From NCBI RefSeq assembly GCF_002257645.1, contig NZ_NQMO01000003.1, positions 124,001 to 188,000 of the forward strand: DNA of 64,000 bases, read 5' to 3'. The stretch's first letter is position 1. Each line of letters opens with the position of its first letter. The notes under the pieces are model-generated. The model was not told where the DNA came from. It ran no database searches and saw nothing but the letters and a program-made list of their open reading frames with translations. Shown here in pieces: positions 33,933-43,180 of the stretch. This DNA comes from Paenibacillus sp. XY044 (GTDB lineage: Bacteria; Bacillota; Bacilli; Paenibacillales; Paenibacillaceae). The position numbers and the translations under genes were made by a program.

Positions 33933-34751
33933 ATGCCTTTAACTGAGCGCGCGGCGCTGCGAGCCGCTTTAATACAGGCCGATATTCAAATCGGCCGGCC
34001 GGAGGCGAACCGCCGCCATATGGAAGAGCTGTTGGAACAGGCGGTGTCTGCCGGACCGAAGCCAGACCTGCTGGTGCTGCCGGAAATGTGGAATACCGGA
34101 TACGCGCTGGAGCAGATCCAGGACCTCGCGGATCCGGAAGGCAAGGACAGCCGGGAATGGCTCTCAGCCTTTGCCAAGCGGCACGAGGTGATGATCGTCG
34201 GCGGTTCCATCGCGGAGAAGAAGGACGGCGGCATATACAATACGATGTACGTTTTTAATGAACAGGGCGAAGATACGGCGAAGTATTCCAAGATTCACCT
34301 GTTCCGGCTGATGGACGAGGAGAAGCATCTCGAGGCAGGCGGGGAAATCGTCAGCTTTGCACTTCGTGAGGGCTTTCAGGCCGGCGCTTCAATCTGCTAC
34401 GACATCCGTTTTCCGGAGCTTGCCCGCTCCCTGGCGCTGAATGGCGCAAAAGTGCTGATCGTGCCGGCCGAATGGCCCCATCCGCGCCTGCACCACTGGC
34501 GCACGCTGTTGATGGCCCGGGCGATCGAGAACCAAATGTACGTCATTGCTTGCAACCGCGTCGGCGTAAGCGGAAGCACCGAGTTCTTCGGTCATTCGCT
34601 CATCATCGACCCTTGGGGCGAGATTGTGGCGGAGGGCGGCGAAGGCGAAGAGATCGTGACCGGCGAGCTTGATCTTGGGCTGGTCGATGAAGTGCGTAGC
34701 CGGATTCCGGTGTTCGAGGACCGCCGACCCGATATTTACCGCAAAGCTTAA
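33933..34751 (+). CDS. mtnU: Carbon-nitrogen hydrolase, probable MtnU omega-amidase
   Basis: This 272-residue nitrilase-superfamily enzyme has the Glu-Lys-Cys triad visible in LVLPEMW (Glu), KYSKIHLF (Lys) and SICYDIRFPE (Cys). B. subtilis YkrU/MtnU sits next to MtnE and is thought to hydrolyse the keto-acid amide left by glutamine transamination. The same pairing is seen here, divergent from mtnE. GGGAGGGACC precedes ATG 33933; the longer open frame from 33567 runs into mtnE antisense sequence and is not used. It is followed by a strong terminator. Confidence 0.85.
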   Translation: MPLTERAALRAALIQADIQIGRPEANRRHMEELLEQAVSAGPKPDLLVLPEMWNTGYALEQIQDLADPEGKDSREWLSAFAKRHEVMIVGGSIAEKKDGGIYNTMYVFNEQGEDTAKYSKIHLFRLMDEEKHLEAGGEIVSFALREGFQAGASICYDIRFPELARSLALNGAKVLIVPAEWPHPRLHHWRTLLMARAIENQMYVIACNRVGVSGSTEFFGHSLIIDPWGEIVAEGGEGEEIVTGELDLGLVDEVRSRIPVFEDRRPDIYRKA

Positions 34752-34754
34752 ACG

Positions 34755-34789
34755 AAAAAAAGGTTCGGGCACCCGCCCGGACCTTTTTC
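34755..34789. terminator. Terminator between mtnU and the convergent LysR gene
   Basis: AAAGGTTCGGGC and CGCCCGGACCTTT pair around a short loop, with A and T runs on either side, suiting both strands. Confidence 0.9.
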
Positions 34790-34854
34790 CTTATAAACAA
34801 TATTACGAGGTGCCCGCAAAGTATCCGATTCCCTTCGATTAAGCAGTCTTACTC

Positions 34855-35766
34855 TTACACCAGATCCTTGAGCGTGTCCTTGAACGTGTCGATAAAAGCC
34901 TCCGCCGCTTTGGACAAATAACGTCCGCGCCGGTAAGCGACCACCAGCGTCCGGCTCGGCACCGGCTCGGCAAGGGGAAGGTATACCGGCACGAATTCGC
35001 TACGCGGCGCGCGTGCGATAAACCGCGGCACGAGCGTGATGCCCATCCCCGTGGCAACGAGCGACTGGATCGTCTCCATGTTGTTGCTCTCAAAGACGAC
35101 CTTGGGCTCGAAACCCGCCTGCTGGCACAGGTCAAAGGTCATTTTGCGGAAGCCCTGCCCCTTTTTAAGCACGATAAACGATTCTTCGCTCAGCTCATCG
35201 ATCCGAACGGGAACCGGTTTACCGCCTTTGGCTCTTGAAGCGAGCGGATGCGTTTCGGGTACAGCGAGATCGATCATTTCTTCGCCGATCGCCTCGTACG
35301 TGAGCGAGGGCTCCTGCAGCGGGAGGGAGAGCAGGCTGAGGTCGGACTTGCCTCCGGCCGTCAGCTTCTCCAGGTTCATGGAGGAGTCCTCCAACAGGGT
35401 GATTTCGATGTCAGGGTATTGGCGTTTGAATGTCGGGAGCACATGCGGGAGCAAGTGAGCGCCTGTGATCGGCATGCTGCCAATGACGACCTTACCGCTC
35501 TTCAACTGGGAGATATCGGCCATTTCCTGGCGCAGAAGCTCCACGGCGTCCATTATTTTCTGGGCCTGCTCCATGAAGGAAGCACCGGCATGCGTCAACT
35601 CCACCGTGCTCGTATTGCGCTGGAACAGCAGCACTCCCAGTTCTTTTTCCAGCTTGGACAGCTGTTGGCTCAAGGATGGCTGGGCGATGTGCAGCTTCTC
35701 GGCGGCACGGGAGAAATTACGCTCCTGGGCGATTTGGAGTGCGTATTGCAGCTGTCTGAGTTCCAT
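34855..35766 (-). CDS. LysR-family transcriptional regulator
   Basis: This 303-residue protein has the N-terminal helix-turn-helix FSRAAEKLHIAQPSLSQQLS (about residues 18-37), a linker helix and a two-lobed effector domain (about 90-300; VVIGSMPITGAHLLPHVLP). It is divergent from leuCD across a 208-bp gap that contains LysR-like dyads, so it probably regulates leuCD, itself, or both. The effector is unknown; a branched-chain or leucine-pathway intermediate is a reasonable guess from context only. Confidence 0.9.
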   Translation of the reverse strand: MELRQLQYALQIAQERNFSRAAEKLHIAQPSLSQQLSKLEKELGVLLFQRNTSTVELTHAGASFMEQAQKIMDAVELLRQEMADISQLKSGKVVIGSMPITGAHLLPHVLPTFKRQYPDIEITLLEDSSMNLEKLTAGGKSDLSLLSLPLQEPSLTYEAIGEEMIDLAVPETHPLASRAKGGKPVPVRIDELSEESFIVLKKGQGFRKMTFDLCQQAGFEPKVVFESNNMETIQSLVATGMGITLVPRFIARAPRSEFVPVYLPLAEPVPSRTLVVAYRRGRYLSKAAEAFIDTFKDTLKDLV

Positions 35767-35821
35767 GAAGACACCTTCCTTTGCTTTCTATAAATTGTAG
35801 CGAAGAACCCGCTCTTACTTG

Positions 35822-35887
35822 ATAGTTAAATCCTATTACTTTTATAGATATTATATCTTGGATCAATTAAGCTGCAAATGCTATATT
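35822..35887 (+). promoter_or_regulatory. Candidate LysR operator and leuC promoter
   Basis: ATAGTTAAATCCTAT (35822-35836) is a 15-nt T-N11-A dyad of the LysR box type. A perfect palindrome AGATATTATATCT (35846-35858) follows. It abuts a weak -35 TTGGAT (35858-35863), with TATATT (35882-35887) 18 bp further. A weak -35 with upstream dyads suits an activator-dependent promoter. Confidence 0.5.
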
Positions 35888-35974
35888 TAGTGTAATTCAA
35901 GAGGCTGCCGGGACTGGATCGCGTTGGTGTCCGGCGTCTTTTCCAAGGACCGAAACCATGAAGAGGTGACAATG

Positions 35975-37399
35975 ATGAGTAAAAGAACGATGTTTGAGAA
36001 AATCTGGGATAACCACGTTATTCATCAGGAAGAGGGCAAGCCAAGCATTTTGTACATCGATTTGCATCTCGTCCATGAAGTAACGTCTCCGCAAGCCTTC
36101 GAAGGCCTGCGCCTGACCGGCCGCAAAGTTCGCCGTCCAGAGCTGACGTTCGCCACGATGGACCATAACGTACCGACGAAGGACCGTTTCAACATTAAAG
36201 ACCCGATCTCCAAGCAGCAGATAGACACGCTGTCGCAGAACTGCCGCGACTTCGGCGTCACCCTTTATGATCTGGATACGATCGATCAAGGGGTTGTGCA
36301 CGTTATGGGTCCGGAACTGGGACTGACTCATCCGGGCAAAACGATCGTTTGCGGCGACAGCCACACTTCGACTCACGGGGCGTTCGGCGCTCTGGCGTTC
36401 GGAATCGGCACAAGTGAAGTGGAGCACGTGCTGGCTACCCAATGTTTGCAGCAGGCGAAAGCAAAGACGATGGAAGTCCGCTTCGTCGGCAAGCGTAATC
36501 CCGGCGTAACGGCTAAGGACATGATCCTAGGCGTCATCGCCAAGTACGGCACGGATTTTGCGACAGGCTATGTTATTGAGTACACTGGCGAATCGATTCG
36601 TGAGCTGTCGATGGAAGAACGCATGACCGTCTGCAACATGTCGATCGAAGGCGGTGCTAGAGCGGGTATGATCGCTCCGGACGAAACGACGTTCGAATAT
36701 TTGCGCGGACGCCAGTACGTACCGCAGGATGGCGATTTTGACAAGGCGGTTGAACGGTGGGAGCAGCTCGTCACCGACGAAGGCGCGGCATACGACCGTG
36801 TGGTGGAGTTCGACGTGGAGACCCTGATCCCGCAAGTTACCTGGGGAACGAGCCCGGGTATGGGTACAGATATCACGTCGCGCGTACCGGTTCCGGCCGA
36901 ACTGCCGACCGAAAACGAACGTAAAGCGGCTGAAAAAGCGATTGAATATATGGGCCTGACACCGGGAACTCCGATGTCCGATATCGAAATCGACTACGTA
37001 TTTATCGGATCCTGCACCAACGGCCGGATTGAGGATCTGCGCGCTGCGGCCCAGGTTGCCAATGGCCATAAGGTGTCCGGCAAGGTAACGGCGATCGTCG
37101 TTCCTGGCTCGGGGCGTGTTAAAATCCAGGCTGAGAAGGAAGGACTGGATAAAATTTTCACCGAAGCGGGCTTTGAATGGCGCGATGCCGGATGCAGCAT
37201 GTGCCTGGCGATGAACCCGGACGTTCTCCAGCCAGGACAGCGCTGTGCATCGACGTCCAACCGGAACTTCGAAGGTCGTCAGGGCCGCGGTGGACGCACG
37301 CATCTCGTGTCACCGGCAATGGCTGCGGCAGCAGCGATCAAGGGACGGTTCACGGATGTCCGTGATTGGAACTTCAAAACGGAAGCGGTCAGCAGCTAA
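35975..37399 (+). CDS. leuC: 3-isopropylmalate dehydratase, large subunit
   Basis: This 474-residue aconitase-family subunit isomerises 2- to 3-isopropylmalate in leucine synthesis. The 4Fe-4S ligands are visible as one Cys in [13 protein letters not shown] and two in [33 protein letters not shown] is a family signature. The ATG at 35975 is preferred because AGAGGTGA (35962-35969) is optimally spaced; ATG 35972 is the adjacent alternative. leuD follows 14 nt later. leuA and leuB are not in the window, which is unusual for a leu operon. Confidence 0.96.
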   Translation: MSKRTMFEKIWDNHVIHQEEGKPSILYIDLHLVHEVTSPQAFEGLRLTGRKVRRPELTFATMDHNVPTKDRFNIKDPISKQQIDTLSQNCRDFGVTLYDLDTIDQGVVHVMGPELGLTHPGKTIVCGDSHTSTHGAFGALAFGIGTSEVEHVLATQCLQQAKAKTMEVRFVGKRNPGVTAKDMILGVIAKYGTDFATGYVIEYTGESIRELSMEERMTVCNMSIEGGARAGMIAPDETTFEYLRGRQYVPQDGDFDKAVERWEQLVTDEGAAYDRVVEFDVETLIPQVTWGTSPGMGTDITSRVPVPAELPTENERKAAEKAIEYMGLTPGTPMSDIEIDYVFIGSCTNGRIEDLRAAAQVANGHKVSGKVTAIVVPGSGRVKIQAEKEGLDKIFTEAGFEWRDAGCSMCLAMNPDVLQPGQRCASTSNRNFEGRQGRGGRTHLVSPAMAAAAAIKGRFTDVRDWNFKTEAVSS

Positions 37400-37413
37400 G
37401 GAGGAGAATAAAC

Positions 37414-38016
37414 ATGGAAGCTTTTACGAAATTATCGGGTCTCGTCGCTCCGGTGGACCGGGTGAACGTGGATACGGATGCCATCATTCCTAAACAATTT
37501 TTGAAGCGTATCGAACGCACCGGTTTCGGACAATTTCTGTTCTATGAATGGAGATTCGACGAGCAGGGCAATGACATCCCGCAATTTTCGCTGAACCAGC
37601 CGCGCTATAAAGGAGCTTCGATCCTGATCTCCAGAGCGAACTTCGGCTGCGGCTCCTCCCGTGAGCATGCGCCATGGGCGATTATGGACTACGGGTTCAG
37701 ATGCGTCATCGCGCCATCGTTCGCAGACATTTTCTACAACAACTGCTTTAAGAACGGCATTCTGCCGATCAAGCTGTCCGAAGAGCAGGTGGAAGACCTG
37801 TTCCAGCGCACGGCAGCGAATGAAGGCTACGAACTGAACGTCGATTTGGAAAAGAAAACGATCACGGACGCGAGCGGTCTGCATATCGATTTCGACCTGG
37901 ATGAGCATCGCCGTCAGTTCCTGCTGCAAGGCCTCGACGATATCGGCCTGACCCTTCAGCATGAAGATGCCATCTCTGCCTACGAGCAAAAGCACGCGGA
38001 CCGCTTGTTCGCGTAA
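37414..38016 (+). CDS. leuD: 3-isopropylmalate dehydratase, small subunit
   Basis: This 200-residue swivel-domain subunit partners LeuC. The substrate-binding motif [15 protein letters not shown] lies near residues 72-86, and [20 protein letters not shown] near the start is typical. AAGGAGGAG precedes ATG 37414; a longer frame opening at 37366 inside leuC has no site. A good terminator follows at 38051-38090. Confidence 0.96.
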   Translation: MEAFTKLSGLVAPVDRVNVDTDAIIPKQFLKRIERTGFGQFLFYEWRFDEQGNDIPQFSLNQPRYKGASILISRANFGCGSSREHAPWAIMDYGFRCVIAPSFADIFYNNCFKNGILPIKLSEEQVEDLFQRTAANEGYELNVDLEKKTITDASGLHIDFDLDEHRRQFLLQGLDDIGLTLQHEDAISAYEQKHADRLFA

Positions 38017-38050
38017 CCTATTCATCGGATGGGCACTGCCCTTCAATATA

Positions 38051-38090
38051 AGTCCCCATGCTCCGATAAGGAGTATGGGGGCTTTTTTTT
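38051..38090 (+). terminator. Terminator after leuCD
   Basis: AGTCCCCATGCTCC and GGAGTATGGGGGCT pair (one G-U) around GATAA, followed by eight T. Confidence 0.93.
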
Positions 38091-38313
38091 GCTGGACGCT
38101 GTGGTTATATCTGGGGAACTGATGGGGTCAAGGGAGGTCGATATTTGGATAATTCGGGAAATCAGACAGGTAAAAATTTGTAAAATCAAGCAGGAATATA
38201 AGCTTAGTGCACAGAAAATGTTACATATCCAATATTGTTAAATGTTTTTTTTACATAAATTCTGCCGGCTCGTCATGAGCAGCGGCAAAAAATCAGTTTG
38301 CCAGAGGTGAAAC

Positions 38314-39816
38314 ATGAAGAAATTTGGCTTTTTACTGTTTTTATTGATGTTCGCCTTTATTGTCGGCGCCCAGGCGCCGTCGGTATCGGCGGCAAGCGGC
38401 ACGGAGATCGTGCTGGACGGGAAACAACTGGACATGCCTGCGGACGCAGGAGTTGTCAATGTGAACGGGAGCATTATGGTTCCCTTTCGCGTGGTCGGTG
38501 AGAATCTTGGCTTTGCCGTAGATTGGGAGCAGAAGCCGCAGAAGGTCACCATTCAGAAAGACAGCACCACGATGCTGCTCGTTGTGAAGCAGAAATCGGC
38601 AACGGTGAACGGCAAAAAGGTGAGTCTGGATCAGCCGCCGCTCCTGCAGAAGGGCAGCGTCGTCGTACCGATCCGGTTCGTCAGTGAACAAATGGGACTT
38701 GCGGTCAGTTGGGACAGTGTGAATAAAACGGTATATTTGTCTACGGATACATCGAATCCATCCGGTTCTGAACCAGGGACAGGCGCAGGCAGCGGCGGTA
38801 CGATACCGGTTCCTGATACGGGAAGCGGCAATCCGGAAGACTCCGCGTCATCGGGCGGTACTGAAGGGTCCGGCACGACCGGTCAAGAAGGGGATGCGGA
38901 GCTGACAGGCATCAGCTTCAGCGACAACCGCTTGATGATCGCCACCGCCGGTAACGGTAACGTGGTGCCGAAAGTGTTTACAATGAAGGGTCCGGACCGT
39001 ATCGTCGTGGATCTGCCGCAGACCCGGTTCTCACCTGCGCTGGGCGATACGCTGAACCTGAGCACTGATGCCCAGGGGAAACTGGACATCAGCGGGTATC
39101 CGGACGTTTCCGGGATCCGGTATTCGTTGTTCAGCAGCAGCCCGTCCACCGTTCGGATCGTGATCGATTTGAACTATGCCAAAAACTATGCCGCATACCC
39201 GGACCCGTCCGGAAGCGGAATGTATATCGTCGATTTGAATTTATCTACGGAGACACCGTCGGTTCCGGTCGGGGGCAGCGGGAAGAAGGTCGTCGTGATC
39301 GACGCCGGCCATGGGGCCAAGGATCCCGGGACGATCGGTTATTCGAAAACGAAAGAGAAGGACTTCAATTTGGCAGTTGCTCTTAAGGTCGGACAGCTGC
39401 TCGGAAGCGAGTCGAACATCGATTTTGTTCTGACGAGGAGCGATGACACTTTCCTTGAGTTGAAGGACCGTGTTAAAATAGCCAACGATCTGAATGCCGA
39501 CGTGTTTGTATCCATCCATGCGAACAGCGCGGGCTCGTCCGCGGCCAGCGGCAGCGAAACCTACTATCAGCGTGATGCGAGCAAATCGCTGGCAAACGTG
39601 CTGCACAAGTACTTGGTTCAGGCTACGGGCTTGACGGACCGGGGAGTGAAATACGGCAACTTCCACGTCATTCGGGAGACCAAAATGCCGGCTGTTCTCT
39701 TGGAGGTTGGATATCTAAGCAATCCGAAGGATGAAGCAACCTTGTTCTCCGAAAATGTCCAGCAGGCCGTCGCGCAGGGGATCGTGAACGGCATTAAGGA
39801 ATATTTGGGATTATAG
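38314..39816 (+). CDS. N-acetylmuramoyl-L-alanine amidase, copy 1
   Basis: This 500-residue secreted enzyme has a signal peptide (1-26, ending SVSA). Next is a copper-amine-oxidase-N-type stalk domain (about 30-145; MVPFRVVGENLGFAVDWEQ and VPIRFVSEQMGLAVSWD). A Gly/Ser/Thr linker, an AMIN domain (about 200-310) and a C-terminal Amidase_3 domain (about 325-500) follow. Zinc ligands are in IDAGHGAKDPG, SIHANSAGS and LLEVGYLSN. It cuts the amide between MurNAc and L-Ala in peptidoglycan. A close paralogue follows at 40811, and each amidase precedes a GerMN lipoprotein. Confidence 0.93.
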   Translation: MKKFGFLLFLLMFAFIVGAQAPSVSAASGTEIVLDGKQLDMPADAGVVNVNGSIMVPFRVVGENLGFAVDWEQKPQKVTIQKDSTTMLLVVKQKSATVNGKKVSLDQPPLLQKGSVVVPIRFVSEQMGLAVSWDSVNKTVYLSTDTSNPSGSEPGTGAGSGGTIPVPDTGSGNPEDSASSGGTEGSGTTGQEGDAELTGISFSDNRLMIATAGNGNVVPKVFTMKGPDRIVVDLPQTRFSPALGDTLNLSTDAQGKLDISGYPDVSGIRYSLFSSSPSTVRIVIDLNYAKNYAAYPDPSGSGMYIVDLNLSTETPSVPVGGSGKKVVVIDAGHGAKDPGTIGYSKTKEKDFNLAVALKVGQLLGSESNIDFVLTRSDDTFLELKDRVKIANDLNADVFVSIHANSAGSSAASGSETYYQRDASKSLANVLHKYLVQATGLTDRGVKYGNFHVIRETKMPAVLLEVGYLSNPKDEATLFSENVQQAVAQGIVNGIKEYLGL

Positions 39817-39844
39817 GATTCGGAACTTGGCTGAAAGGAGTGTT

Positions 39845-40525
39845 ATGGTGAATAAAAAATTATGGTGTGCAGTTGTTCTGTCCGCCGTTATGATTCTGGG
39901 AGCGGGCTGCGGTCAGAAAGCAAAGACGGCTCCGCCACCGCCGGCGAGCGCTTCCGAACCGAGCTCATTTCAAGCGGACGACAGTACGACGCCGCCGGCT
40001 ACGGAAGGAACTTCTCCGGATGATAGTGCGACAGGGAGCAATTCGGGCAATGACAGCAGTGGAGGGACGGGGGAATCCAAGGGAGAAACGACCGGTCAGA
40101 CAGATCAGGATCAACCAAGCGTTCAGAAATTGACCATTGATGTATATTACACCGACCCGCAGGAAATGGAGCTGAAGAAAGCCCAGAAGGAGATTAGCTT
40201 CGAATCGGATCTCGAGAAGTACGTTCAGGCTTTCAAAGCGCTTCAAGACAGCGGCAGCAGCGACCTCGTTCCGCTGTGGGGTAAAATCGAATTGACAAAG
40301 ATGTCGGTGGACCAGAAGGATGCGGGTCTCCTGCATATGGACATTCATATTCCGGACGAAGCCCGGCTGGGGTCGGGCGGGGAACAATTTGCCCTCGACT
40401 CGCTCAAGCAAACGATGTTCCAATTCGAAGAAATCAAGTCGATTGACGTCCTCGTCGACGGCGAGGCCGTGGAGAGCTTGATGGGCCACATGGATCTCGA
40501 TCATCCCATCAAGAGAGACGAATAA
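39845..40525 (+). CDS. GerMN-domain lipoprotein, copy 1
   Basis: This 226-residue lipoprotein has a type II signal peptide ending MILGAGCGQK. A long Ser/Thr/Gly/Pro-rich linker follows (about 25-95), then a C-terminal GerMN-type domain (LTIDVYYTDPQEMEL to MGHMDLDHP). GerMN domains occur in sporulation and germination proteins such as GerM. The ATG at 39845 or GTG at 39848 follows AAAGGAGTG; the GTG aligns with the ATG of the second copy. It starts 28 nt after the amidase stop, so the two are probably one operon acting at the cell wall. A terminator follows. Confidence 0.85.
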   Translation: MVNKKLWCAVVLSAVMILGAGCGQKAKTAPPPPASASEPSSFQADDSTTPPATEGTSPDDSATGSNSGNDSSGGTGESKGETTGQTDQDQPSVQKLTIDVYYTDPQEMELKKAQKEISFESDLEKYVQAFKALQDSGSSDLVPLWGKIELTKMSVDQKDAGLLHMDIHIPDEARLGSGGEQFALDSLKQTMFQFEEIKSIDVLVDGEAVESLMGHMDLDHPIKRDE

Positions 40526-40547
40526 ATCATGATTTAAATGAAGATGA

Positions 40548-40592
40548 CAAGCATGCTGACTCATTGCGAGAATCGGCATGCTTGTTTTTTTG
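40548..40592 (+). terminator. Terminator between the two amidase units
   Basis: ACAAGCATGC and GCATGCTTGT form a 10-bp stem, with a smaller ATT..AAT pairing inside, followed by seven T. Confidence 0.9.
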
Positions 40593-40810
40593 TGCGCAAA
40601 CCGTGCTTTTCAGCAGGGGTGTCCGGGTCGTCAATACATAAAATCCCGGTTTTGTCCATCCAAAGTCATAGTAAAAGTTTTGCATATAGAGGAATATATT
40701 CGCAACTTTTCAGGGGGGCTCGCGTCTAATAAATGTCTGGTGATGTCGAAGATGCCGAAGCCGAAACGTCAAAAAGCAGTTGAAAAATTTGAGAATGGTA
40801 GGGGTGAATA

Positions 40811-42253
40811 ATGAAGAAGTTTGGTTTTTTGTTTGCGTTTTTATTTGTCTTCATTTTGGCGTTTCCTCATAATGGACAGGCTGCGGCAGGGAGCACAAAG
40901 ATTTTTTTGAATGACAATGAGCTGAAGCTTACAGGTAATGCAGTGGTTGAAAATGTGAAGGGTAATACGATGATCCCATTTCGTGTGGTCGGAGAGAGTC
41001 TGGGATTTGATGTCGCATGGGAGCAGAAGACCAGCACGGTAACCATACAAAAGGACTCGACAGTCATAAAGCTTGTTGTTAATCAAAAGAATGCTACGGT
41101 TAACGGCAGTAAGGTTGCACTCAATATCGCGCCGATTCTGCGCACCGACACGGTCATCGTCCCACTTCGCTTTGTGAGTGAGCAAATGGGACTGACCGTC
41201 AGCTGGGATAATGTGAAGAAAGTGGTATATTTAATTACCCCGGATTCGAATTCCGGAAACAACGGCAATGCCGGCACAGGTGCAGGCAATGGCGGTACGA
41301 CCGTGCCCGGCAGCGGAAGCGGCGATGACAACAGCAGCGTCGGGCTTGTCAATGGACTCAGTTTCAGCGATAACCGACTGCTGATCGCAACCAGCGGTTC
41401 GGTCAAGGCCAGCAGTTTTAAAATGACGGGTCCCAACCGGATCGTAATCGACTTGGCGAACGCGAAATTTTCGGATCAATTCAGCGGTTCTTCTCCACTG
41501 GACAGCAATTATAACGGCTCAATAAGCGTCAGCGGCTATCCGGACGTTTCCAATATCCGATATTCGCTGTACAACGATAATCCTTCCACGGTACGCGTGG
41601 TCATTGATCTGAATTATGCTAAAAATTATAAGCTGACCAATGAAAACGGGATGTATATCATCGACTTGAACACATCAGACAGCGGCACTCCTTCCACACC
41701 GGTTGGTGGTGGCGGCAAAAAGATCGTCGTCATTGATGCGGGCCATGGCAATCAGGATCCTGGCGCATCAGGCGTTTCCGGCAAAAAAGAAAAAGCGTTT
41801 AACCTGGCAGTTGCCCTCAAAGTAGGGGCTCTGCTCAAAAATGATCCAAGCATCGATGTAGTTCTTACCCGCAGCGACGATACGTTCCTGGAGCTGAGTG
41901 AACGGGTGAAGATTGCAAACGATTTGAAGGCGGATGTTTTTATTTCCATCCATGCGAACAGTGCGGGATCTTCCGTAGCATCGGGAAGCGAAACGTATTA
42001 TCAGCGGGATGCCAGCAAAGCGCTTGCTAATGTCATGCACAAATACCTTGTACAAGCTACTGGTCTGACGGACCGCGGCGTTCGCTACGGCAATTTCCAC
42101 GTCATTCGCGAAACGAAGATGCCGGCCGTGCTTTTGGAAGTCGGTTATCTGAGTAACAAAAACGACGAGGCTGCCCTGTTCTCGGAGAGCTTCCAGCAGC
42201 GGGTTGCTAAAGGGATCGTCAGCGGAATCAAAGAGTATTTGGGTGTGAAATAA
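40811..42253 (+). CDS. N-acetylmuramoyl-L-alanine amidase, copy 2
   Basis: This 480-residue paralogue of the gene at 38314 has the same order of parts: signal peptide (MKKFGFLFAFLFVFILAF...GQAAA), stalk domain (MIPFRVVGESLGFDVAWEQ), a shorter Gly/Asn/Ser linker, AMIN domain, and Amidase_3 domain. IDAGHGNQDPG, SIHANSAGS and LLEVGYLSN keep the zinc ligands. Long stretches near the C-terminus are nearly identical between copies. GGTAGGGGTG precedes the ATG. The 285-nt gap before it holds the previous terminator and no other clear gene. Confidence 0.93.
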   Translation: MKKFGFLFAFLFVFILAFPHNGQAAAGSTKIFLNDNELKLTGNAVVENVKGNTMIPFRVVGESLGFDVAWEQKTSTVTIQKDSTVIKLVVNQKNATVNGSKVALNIAPILRTDTVIVPLRFVSEQMGLTVSWDNVKKVVYLITPDSNSGNNGNAGTGAGNGGTTVPGSGSGDDNSSVGLVNGLSFSDNRLLIATSGSVKASSFKMTGPNRIVIDLANAKFSDQFSGSSPLDSNYNGSISVSGYPDVSNIRYSLYNDNPSTVRVVIDLNYAKNYKLTNENGMYIIDLNTSDSGTPSTPVGGGGKKIVVIDAGHGNQDPGASGVSGKKEKAFNLAVALKVGALLKNDPSIDVVLTRSDDTFLELSERVKIANDLKADVFISIHANSAGSSVASGSETYYQRDASKALANVMHKYLVQATGLTDRGVRYGNFHVIRETKMPAVLLEVGYLSNKNDEAALFSESFQQRVAKGIVSGIKEYLGVK

Positions 42254-42287
42254 TGAGGAGTCACAGGAACAAGGAGGCGGGAAGTCA

Positions 42288-42989
42288 ATGAATAAAAAAG
42301 TTTGGTGTGCAGGAGTTCTGGCTCTGGCGTTGGTTGCTTTGGCAGGCTGCGGTCAGAAGCCGACAGCCGCACCAGATCAGCAGCAGGAGACGGCCTCCGA
42401 CCAGCAGGTGACCGGCAGCGGCGGAGATACGGCAGCAGGAGAAACGGGAAGCGAAGGCACTGATAATGCGGCAAGTTCTGACAATGGCCAGGACCAAGGG
42501 ACAGGCCAGGATCAGTCCTCGTCGGGTTCGCAAGGGCAGGGTCAAGATTCGACTGGCCAGGACCAATCCACGTCTTCGCAATCGACCGATTCGAGCCAAA
42601 AAAACCTGAATATCGACGTGTATTACACCGATCCTCAGGAACTGGATCTGCACAAAGCCCACAAGGAAATCAGCTACAGCAGCGATGAAGAGAAATACAA
42701 GAAAGCCTTCGATGCGCTGCAGTCCAGTGATAAATCGGACCTCATTCCTCTCTGGGGAAAGGTTGAACTCAAATCAATGAACATGAAGGACGGGCAGCTG
42801 ACGATGGATATCCATCTTCCGGATGAGGCTCGTCTTGGTGCGGGGGGAGAGCAGTTCGCCCTGGATGCGCTCGACAACACCATGTTCCAATTTGATGAAT
42901 TGAAGTCCATCGAGCTGTTGGTTGACGGCGCCAAGGTAGAAAGCCTGATGGGGCATGTCGATTTGGAGCATCCGATGACAAGACACTGA
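42288..42989 (+). CDS. GerMN-domain lipoprotein, copy 2
   Basis: This 233-residue paralogue of the gene at 39845 has signal peptide and lipobox LVALAGCGQK, a low-complexity linker rich in Gln, Ser, Asp, Gly and Thr (about 22-105), and a GerMN domain from LNIDVYYTDPQELDL to MGHVDLEHP. AAGGAGGCGGG precedes its ATG. The linkers differ in composition between copies (Pro/Ser/Thr in copy 1, Gln/Asp in copy 2) while the GerMN domains stay close, as expected for tethering linkers under weak constraint. It lies 34 nt after amidase copy 2. Confidence 0.85.
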   Translation: MNKKVWCAGVLALALVALAGCGQKPTAAPDQQQETASDQQVTGSGGDTAAGETGSEGTDNAASSDNGQDQGTGQDQSSSGSQGQGQDSTGQDQSTSSQSTDSSQKNLNIDVYYTDPQELDLHKAHKEISYSSDEEKYKKAFDALQSSDKSDLIPLWGKVELKSMNMKDGQLTMDIHLPDEARLGAGGEQFALDALDNTMFQFDELKSIELLVDGAKVESLMGHVDLEHPMTRH

Positions 42990-43018
42990 TTTTTTTGGGG
43001 AAATTCAGGAAAAAAAGC

Positions 43019-43036
43019 AGGAGCTCGGCTCCTGGA
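43019..43036. repeat. Short hairpin after the second GerMN gene
   Basis: CAGGAG-CTCGG-CTCCTG sits after an A7 run. Its shape suits termination only on the minus strand, so it may have no terminator role. Confidence 0.4.
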
Positions 43037-43075
43037 TGTCGAATTATATGCAGCTAGAGAATGGCTGATAGTAAC

Positions 43076-43155
43076 GAACTAAAGTTGGAGCGTCGTGCAT
43101 CCTTTACGGGAGCTATTATTCCCGGGGAACGGGCGCATCCGCTTTAGTTCTTTCT
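43076..43155 (+). repeat. Inverted repeat GAACTAAAG/CTTTAGTTC before the S-layer-type gene
   Basis: Perfect 9-nt arms (43076-43084 and 43142-43150) enclose 57 nt holding a nested CGGGA/TCCCG hairpin and a direct repeat GCATCC. A T-rich stretch follows. The arms are identical to those at 10724-10769. It ends about 25 nt before the start codon and may be a terminator or a stabilising mRNA leader. Confidence 0.65.
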
Positions 43156-43180
43156 ATTTATTTCAGAGAGGGGCACTATC

